The notes beneath the pieces were generated by a model. It did no database searches and was not told where the DNA came from. It worked only from the letters and a program-made list of their open reading frames with translations. 64,000 bases of DNA from Actinacidiphila epipremni (GTDB lineage: Bacteria > Actinomycetota > Actinomycetes > Streptomycetales > Streptomycetaceae): the NCBI RefSeq assembly GCF_012034175.1, contig NZ_JAATEJ010000015.1, forward strand, positions 1 through 64,000. Reading direction: 5' to 3'. Made by a program: the position numbers and the translations under genes. Positions 58,752 through 64,000 of this stretch are shown piece after piece; within the stretch, counting starts at the first letter, position 1; each line of letters begins with the position of its first letter.

Positions 58752-61637
58752 ATGAGCGTCGACGCCGCCGCGCCGGACACCGGGGAGCCCCCGCGCAGTT
58801 GGCAGCTGCACCGCCGCTTCATGCTGCGGGTGGCGGGGCTGCCGGTGTCCGCCGTGCACCGGCTGCGCAGCCCGGACGCCCGCGGCTGGGCCGGCCAGGT
58901 GCTGGCCGCCGAGCAGGAAGTGGCCCTGCTCGCCGCCGAGTTGAACGATCCGCTGACGCTGCTGGTCAAGGCCACCGAGGACGGCGCCGGGCGGCGGGCC
59001 GTACTGGCGCTGCGCCGCGAGGTGTTCAACGACCGGCTGCCGCGCGACCCGGAGGCGGTACGCCGGCTCGCCGCGTCACTGGCCGCGGGCCCGCACCCGG
59101 ACACCGCTCCCGGCACGGACGCCGGGCTCGGAGCCGCCCGTAGCGCCGGCCCCGACGCCGCCACCGCCGGGCTGCTGCTGCGCTGGCTGGACGCCCGGCT
59201 CCGGCTGGAGCGGCTGCGGCAGGCCGGCGGGCCGCTGGTCGACCGCGAACTCGCCGCCGCCCGCGCCCACTTGCGCGACCTCGCGGGCGAGGACCGGCTG
59301 CGCCTCGCGCTCGCCCTGGCCTCGCCCACCCTCGCCGGCCAACTGGACGCCTTCATCGCCGACCCGGCCCCCGTACCGGACAAGCGGGCGCGCAAGAAGG
59401 AGCGCTCGCTGCTGGCGTACCTCTACCGCACGGCCTGCAAGACCAGCCCCTTCAGCACCTTCACCGCCGTCGCCGAGGGCGCGTTCACCGCGGCGGCCGG
59501 CCCCGAGGTCCGCACCGGCGGACGGTGGACGAGCCACCCGCGGCTGAACGTCGTCGTGCTGGCCCGGCTCGCCGACCTCGTCGCCGCCGACCCCGCCCGG
59601 CGCGCCGACCTGCCCGTCACCCTCTCGGCGGGCTGGGAGGTCGACGAGGACCGCATCCGCTATGTGCGCCGCTCGGTGACCGCGGGCGACGACAGCGCCG
59701 CCGTCAGCTTCGACGCCGCCCACGACCGGCTGTTCTTCCTGCGCAACAGCGGCACCCTGGAGCGGATGACCGCCCTCTTCCGCGAACGCCCCCGGCTGCG
59801 GTACGCGCAGCTCACCGCGTGGCTGACCGCCGAGACCGGCGCCGCAGGACAGGACGCCGAGCGCTACACCGCCACCCTGCTGGACCTCGGCATCCTCCAG
59901 ATGGCCGGCCTGGACACCGACGTCCACACCGCCGACCCGCTGCGCTCCTTCGCCGCCGCGCTGCGCGCCCTGGACCGCGGCTGGGCCGACGCCGCCGCCG
60001 ACCGCCTCGACGCCGCCGCCCGGCACGTCGACCGCTACGGCCGCGCCGACGCCGCCGGCCGCCGCGCCCTGCTCGCCGCACTGCGCGCCGACCTGCTCGC
60101 CGTCCAGAGCGACCTCGGCGCCGAGCACCCGGCGCTGCCGCAGACCCTGCTCTACGAGGACGTGACCGAGGACGCCGTCACCGCCGACCTCGACGAGTGG
60201 ACCCGGCTGGCCGCCGAGCCGCTGCACGAACTGGCCGGCGTCATGCCCGCCTTCGACGTCGCGCTGCCCCAGCGCCTCACCCTCAAGGGCTTCTTCCTCG
60301 CCCGCTACGGCCGCGGCGGCCGGTGCGAGGACCTGCTGCGCCTCGTGCACGACTTCCACGAGGACATCTTCAGCCAGTACCTGCAGTTCACCTCGACCAA
60401 GTCGCCCTGGGCCGCGGACGGCAGCCACGCCCCCGAGGAGAACTGGCTCGGCATGCCCGAGGTCGCCGCCCTCGACCGGGCCCGCGCCGAATTCACCCGG
60501 CGGATGCGCCAGGCATGGGCCGCCCACCCCGACGGCCACCCCGAACTCCGCCTCGACGAGGCGGCGGTGACCGCGGTCCGCGACGAACTCGGGCCGCTGG
60601 GCCGCCCGTTCGCCCCGCACAGCCACTTCCTCCAGCTGGCCCGCCGCACCGGCGACCCGCTCGTCGTGCTCAACAATTCCTACGGCGGCCTCGCCTTCCC
60701 CTTCACCCGCTTCACCCACTGCTTCGACGACGCCACCCCCGACACCCCGCCCACCCCCGACACCCCGCCCACCGCCGACGACACCGGCCTGACCGCCCGG
60801 CTGCGCGAGCAGCTGCGCGCCTGGCAGCCCCCGGGCGCGGTCTTCGCCGAGATCACCGCGGGCTCGGCGACCACCAACCTCAACCTGCACGGCCGGCTCA
60901 CCGACTTCGAGATCGTCTGCCCCGGCGAGACCAGCACCGCCCCGCCCGACGCCCGGATCGACCTCGACGACCTCTACGCCGAGCACGACCCGGACGCCGA
61001 CCGGCTGGTGCTGCGCTCCCGCCGGCTCGGCGCCGAGGTGATCCCGCTCTACCTCGGCTACCTCGTGCCCATGGTGCTGCCCGAGGTGCCGCGCACCCTG
61101 CTGCTGCTCTCCCCGACCTCCCGCGCGTCCTTCGACGTGTGGCGCGGCGTCCCCGAGGCGCCCGCCCGCGACGGCGTCACCGCCCGGCCGCGGGTCCGCC
61201 ACCGCAGCGTCGTGCTGCACCGCCGCTCCTGGACCGCCGCGCCGGGCGCCCTCCCGCAGCGCGCCAAGGGCGACGACGAGGCGGCCTGCTACCTGCGCTG
61301 GCAGCGCTGGCGGCACGAACACGGCCTGCCCGACCGGGTGTTCGCCACCGTCCATGAGCAATCCGACCCGGCGGCGGGCGGTTTCGGCGCCGTCTTCGGC
61401 GGATCCAAGCCGCAGTACGTCGACTTCGACAGCCCGCTGTCGCTCATCGCGCTCGACGCGCTCACCGGCGGCGGCACGCACAAAACGGTCTTCGAGGAGA
61501 TGCTGCCGGGCGAGGACGAGCTGCATGTGCGCTCCCCGCGCGGCCACCACGTCGCCGAACTGGCCGTCGAGATCGTCCCCCGCGGCGCCGCCCCGGCCGC
61601 CGCGGCCCCGCACGGAAGGCAGGACAGCGCCGTATGA
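58752..61637 (+). CDS. LanB-type dehydratase, glutamylation domain (Lant_dehydr_N)
   Basis: 961 residues. In thiopeptide and goadsporin pathways this enzyme uses glutamyl-tRNA to glutamylate Ser/Thr of the precursor, preparing dehydroalanine/dehydrobutyrine. Landmarks: RRFMLRVAGLPVSAVHRL, ARKKERSLLAYLYRTACKTS PFSTFTAV (start of the conserved fold), VLNNSYGGLAFPFTRFTH, HGRLTDFEIVCP, RRSWTA, and the C-terminal PQYVDFDSPLSLIALDAL. A PDTPPTPDTPPT repeat sits near residue 665. ATG with AAAGGA upstream; stop overlaps the next ATG (ATGA). Confidence 0.9.
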   Translation: MSVDAAAPDTGEPPRSWQLHRRFMLRVAGLPVSAVHRLRSPDARGWAGQVLAAEQEVALLAAELNDPLTLLVKATEDGAGRRAVLALRREVFNDRLPRDPEAVRRLAASLAAGPHPDTAPGTDAGLGAARSAGPDAATAGLLLRWLDARLRLERLRQAGGPLVDRELAAARAHLRDLAGEDRLRLALALASPTLAGQLDAFIADPAPVPDKRARKKERSLLAYLYRTACKTSPFSTFTAVAEGAFTAAAGPEVRTGGRWTSHPRLNVVVLARLADLVAADPARRADLPVTLSAGWEVDEDRIRYVRRSVTAGDDSAAVSFDAAHDRLFFLRNSGTLERMTALFRERPRLRYAQLTAWLTAETGAAGQDAERYTATLLDLGILQMAGLDTDVHTADPLRSFAAALRALDRGWADAAADRLDAAARHVDRYGRADAAGRRALLAALRADLLAVQSDLGAEHPALPQTLLYEDVTEDAVTADLDEWTRLAAEPLHELAGVMPAFDVALPQRLTLKGFFLARYGRGGRCEDLLRLVHDFHEDIFSQYLQFTSTKSPWAADGSHAPEENWLGMPEVAALDRARAEFTRRMRQAWAAHPDGHPELRLDEAAVTAVRDELGPLGRPFAPHSHFLQLARRTGDPLVVLNNSYGGLAFPFTRFTHCFDDATPDTPPTPDTPPTADDTGLTARLREQLRAWQPPGAVFAEITAGSATTNLNLHGRLTDFEIVCPGETSTAPPDARIDLDDLYAEHDPDADRLVLRSRRLGAEVIPLYLGYLVPMVLPEVPRTLLLLSPTSRASFDVWRGVPEAPARDGVTARPRVRHRSVVLHRRSWTAAPGALPQRAKGDDEAACYLRWQRWRHEHGLPDRVFATVHEQSDPAAGGFGAVFGGSKPQYVDFDSPLSLIALDALTGGGTHKTVFEEMLPGEDELHVRSPRGHHVAELAVEIVPRGAAPAAAAPHGRQDSAV

Positions 61638-62725
61638 CCACTCACGACACGGCGGCCCCGGGCCCCACCTCCGCCGCCCTGCTGCCGCCGGACGGCGGCC
61701 CGCGCGGCGACTGGCTCGCCTTCCACGTCTTCTACGCCGCCAGCCCCCGCCCCTTCCTGCTGCGCTGCGCCCGCCCCCTGGTCGCGGAACTCACCGCAGA
61801 GGGGCTGCTCGGCGGCTGGTTCTTCATCAACTACTGGCTCGAAGGCCCGCACATCCGGCTGCGGCTGCGCCCCTCCTCGCCCGCCGCCTCCGCCGAGGTC
61901 GCCGCCCGCGCCAGCACCGCGATCGAGACCTTCCTGCGCGAACGCCCCGCGCTCTACGAGGTCAAGGGCGGCTTCATGGCCGACCTCTACCAGACGCTCT
62001 TCGCGCTGGAATACCCCGGCGGCGCGCCCGACGGCCTGGTCGACGCCGAGGGCCACATGAAGCTGCGCCCCAACAACAGCTTCAGCCCCGAGCCCTACGA
62101 GCCCGAGTACGGCAAGTACGGCGGGCCGGCCGGCGTGGAACTGGCCGAATGGCACTTCCAGCACTCCAGCGAACTGGTCAGCGGCACGCTTGCCGGCATG
62201 AACCTGCACCTGCGGACCGTACTGCTCGGCGTGGCCGCGCAGTTGATGATGACCATGTCCGGGTGCCTGCTGCGCGAGGACGCCGCGCTGCTGGAATTCC
62301 TGGACCGCTACCACGAGTTCTGGAACTCCGCCTTCGCGACGACGAATTACACCGCGCAGGACGGCTACGACCGCGCCTACCGCACGATGGACGCGCTGCC
62401 CGCGCGCTTCCGGCACATCAGGACCGCCGTCGCCGAGGCCGAGCCCGGACGGCTGCCGAGCTTCCTCGGCGGCTGGGCCGAGCACTGCCTGGAGCTGCGC
62501 GAGCGGGTCGTGGCGCTGGCCCGCGGTGGCGACCTGGTCTTCCGCTCCTGGGACGGCACGCGGGACCTGCCGGTGAGCGACCCGGAGCAGGCGCTGCCGA
62601 TGCTGCTGTCGCCCTATATGCACATGACCAACAACCGGCTGTCGGTGTCGGTGCGCGACGAGGCGTTCCTCTCCTACGTCCTGGCCCGCGCCCTGCGCGA
62701 GCCCCACCCCACGGCGGCCCCGTGA
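61634..62725 (+). CDS. LanB-type elimination domain (thiopeptide-type bacteriocin biosynthesis protein)
   Basis: 363 residues, C-terminal SpaB/LanB-like domain that removes glutamate to form dehydroamino acids. LAFHVFYAASPRPFLLRCAR, GWFFINYWLEGPHIRLRLRP and AEWHFQHSSELVSGTL are typical; the same fold is used by thiopeptide [4+2] cyclases, so this protein could in principle be one, but pairing with the N-part upstream (ATGA overlap) fits elimination. Its stop overlaps the M50 gene start. Confidence 0.85.
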   Translation: MTTHDTAAPGPTSAALLPPDGGPRGDWLAFHVFYAASPRPFLLRCARPLVAELTAEGLLGGWFFINYWLEGPHIRLRLRPSSPAASAEVAARASTAIETFLRERPALYEVKGGFMADLYQTLFALEYPGGAPDGLVDAEGHMKLRPNNSFSPEPYEPEYGKYGGPAGVELAEWHFQHSSELVSGTLAGMNLHLRTVLLGVAAQLMMTMSGCLLREDAALLEFLDRYHEFWNSAFATTNYTAQDGYDRAYRTMDALPARFRHIRTAVAEAEPGRLPSFLGGWAEHCLELRERVVALARGGDLVFRSWDGTRDLPVSDPEQALPMLLSPYMHMTNNRLSVSVRDEAFLSYVLARALREPHPTAAP

Positions 62726-64000
62726 CCACCGCCGCGCTCCTCGCCTCCCGCCCGGCCCTGCGCCCCGGCATCCTCGTCGGCCCCGCCCTGACCCGCGGCC
62801 CGGCGGTCGTCCACCTGCTCAAGGACCCCGCCACCGGCGTCCGCCTGGAGGTCGGCCCGAAGGAGCACTTCATCATCGCCCGCCTCGACGGCGCCCACTC
62901 GCTGGCCGAGATCGGCGAGCAGTACGCCGCCCGGTTCGGGGCCAGGCTCGGCGAGCCCCAGTGGCACCAGATGCTCCGCCTCCTCGGCACCCGCAACCTG
63001 CTGGCGGTGCCCGCCGGGGCCGTCCCCGGCCGCCCGCCGGCCGGACCCGCCACGGCCGGACCCTCCGCGGCCGGGGAACAACGGCCGCGCCGCAGCGGGC
63101 TGTTGAGCGGGCGGACCCGGATGGTCGCGGACGCGCCCGCGCTCATGGACCGGCTGCACACGGCCACCGGCTTCGCCCGCAGGCCCGCCGTCGTGGGCGG
63201 GCTGCTCGCCCTAGCCGTCGCCGTCCTCGTCGCCGTCGCCGCCCGGCTCGGCGAACTGATCGACCAGACCCGCGAGTTGTACCACCAGCCGGTCACCCTC
63301 GCGGCGGCCGGCTGCGTGCTGTGGGTGAGCCTGGGCCTGCACGAGCTCGCGCACGGCCTGGTGGCACGCGCGTACGGGCTGCGGGTCGGCGAGATCGGGC
63401 TGCGCCGGGTGTGGGGCGTGATGACGTACCTCTACTGCGAGGTCGAGGACGTGCAGTTCCTCGGCCGGCGCGGGCAGCAGGTCGCGGTCGCCGCGGCCGG
63501 CGCGGTCGCCAACCTGCTCTTCCTCGTGCCCTTCTGGCCGGCCTGGGCGCTGCTCCCGGACCACGCGCAGGCCCTGCCCTTCCTCGGCGGCCTGCTCCTG
63601 CTCGGCACCGCGATGGCCCTGCTCAACCTCGTCCCGCTGCCACCGCTGGACGGCTACAAGGCCCTCGGCTACGCGCTCGGCACCCTCCGGCTGGCGACGG
63701 AGAGCCGCACCTTCCTGGCCCTGGCGGCAAGCACCCTGCGCCGCCCGGCGGTCGACGCCCACGCGAAGCTGCGGCGCTACCCCGGACGGCTGCGCGCCCT
63801 CTACGCCGGGTACGGCCTGTGCTGCGTCGTGCTCGCGCTCGCCGTGCTCGCCGCCGCAGGGTTGCTCTGCCGGGCCGTCCTGCCCGGCGGTTGGGACGCC
63901 TGGACGCCCTACCTGCCGGCCGGCGCCATCGCCGCCGCGGGCCTGCTGCGGCTGCTCGGCCTGCGCCTCGCCGCCCGCAAGGCCGCCGCGACCCGGCCCG
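62722..64000 (+). CDS. PqqD-like/M50 membrane metalloprotease (partial at right edge)
   Basis: 426 residues are visible before the edge, with no stop. GTG start overlaps the LanB stop (GTGA). The first 95 residues resemble PqqD-like leader-binding folds (EHFIIARLDGAHSLAEIGEQ YAARFG). Then membrane segments (about 155-175 and 195-215) carry HELAH (207-211), the zinc motif of site-2-type M50 proteases, and a third ligand in PLPPLDGYKAL (Asp310), followed by two or more further helices. It probably cleaves the leader peptide or matures the product at the membrane; export in the same step is possible. The gene is missing its C-terminus here. Confidence 0.85.
   Translation, partial: MTTAALLASRPALRPGILVGPALTRGPAVVHLLKDPATGVRLEVGPKEHFIIARLDGAHSLAEIGEQYAARFGARLGEPQWHQMLRLLGTRNLLAVPAGAVPGRPPAGPATAGPSAAGEQRPRRSGLLSGRTRMVADAPALMDRLHTATGFARRPAVVGGLLALAVAVLVAVAARLGELIDQTRELYHQPVTLAAAGCVLWVSLGLHELAHGLVARAYGLRVGEIGLRRVWGVMTYLYCEVEDVQFLGRRGQQVAVAAAGAVANLLFLVPFWPAWALLPDHAQALPFLGGLLLLGTAMALLNLVPLPPLDGYKALGYALGTLRLATESRTFLALAASTLRRPAVDAHAKLRRYPGRLRALYAGYGLCCVVLALAVLAAAGLLCRAVLPGGWDAWTPYLPAGAIAAAGLLRLLGLRLAARKAAATRP

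Overview
The window is very GC-rich DNA with frequent GTG starts, strong GC bias at third codon positions, many 4-bp stop/start overlaps (GTGA, ATGA) and gene families typical of Streptomyces and close relatives (SARP and DasR-type regulators, SAV_915, DUF2637, PPOX/F420 proteins, ECF sigma factors). I infer a member of the Streptomycetaceae; species cannot be told. No rRNA, tRNA, CRISPR, integrase or transposase gene was seen, so this looks like chromosome with accessory islands.

Layout. 1-3.2 kb: a Streptomyces-type dispersed inverted repeat and the molybdate importer modABC. 3.4-10.7 kb: two divergent secreted glycosidases (GH3 with three discoidin modules; GH92) separated by a short region packed with palindromic operators. 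10.8-17.5 kb: small genes (VOC protein, eCIS-effector-like protein, DnaQ-like exonuclease, RsgA GTPase, one-helix peptide, a LacI repressor sharing the GH3 operator, PPOX protein, DUF456 protein) and a facing pair of hairpin repeats. 17.6-33 kb: PP2C-like protein, PoxB, a GH95-like secreted enzyme, a histidine-kinase-like ATPase, DUF2637 membrane protein, an iron-regulated FhuF-like protein, GntR, TPR and PucR regulators, a third hairpin repeat and a winged-helix AlkZ-like protein. 33-43 kb: a sugar-polymer region: an ECF sigma factor fused through a membrane segment to a GH128 domain, a CBM3-GH16 enzyme, and a das-like locus (GH20, two permeases, binding lipoprotein, divergent DasR-type GntR). 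43-51 kb: MFS and LysE exporters, a GAF-LuxR regulator divergent from two AMP-forming ligases, and a zinc-ribbon/Mrr-like protein.

51.2 kb to the right edge: a modified-peptide (RiPP) gene cluster. A SARP activator precedes a tightly coupled set: E1-like/leader-binding protein fused to a degenerate YcaO-like half, a catalytic YcaO cyclodehydratase, a SagB-type dehydrogenase, split LanB dehydratase (glutamylation and elimination parts), and a PqqD-M50 membrane metalloprotease that runs off the window. Together they should make azol(in)e rings and dehydroamino acids on one precursor, i.e. a goadsporin-like linear product or a thiopeptide whose cyclase and precursor lie beyond 64000. No precursor peptide is visible inside the window.

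The most noteworthy items are this RiPP cluster, the sigma factor-glycosidase fusion, a three-copy hairpin element with a conserved 34-nt loop, and several palindromic operators that pair regulators with targets.
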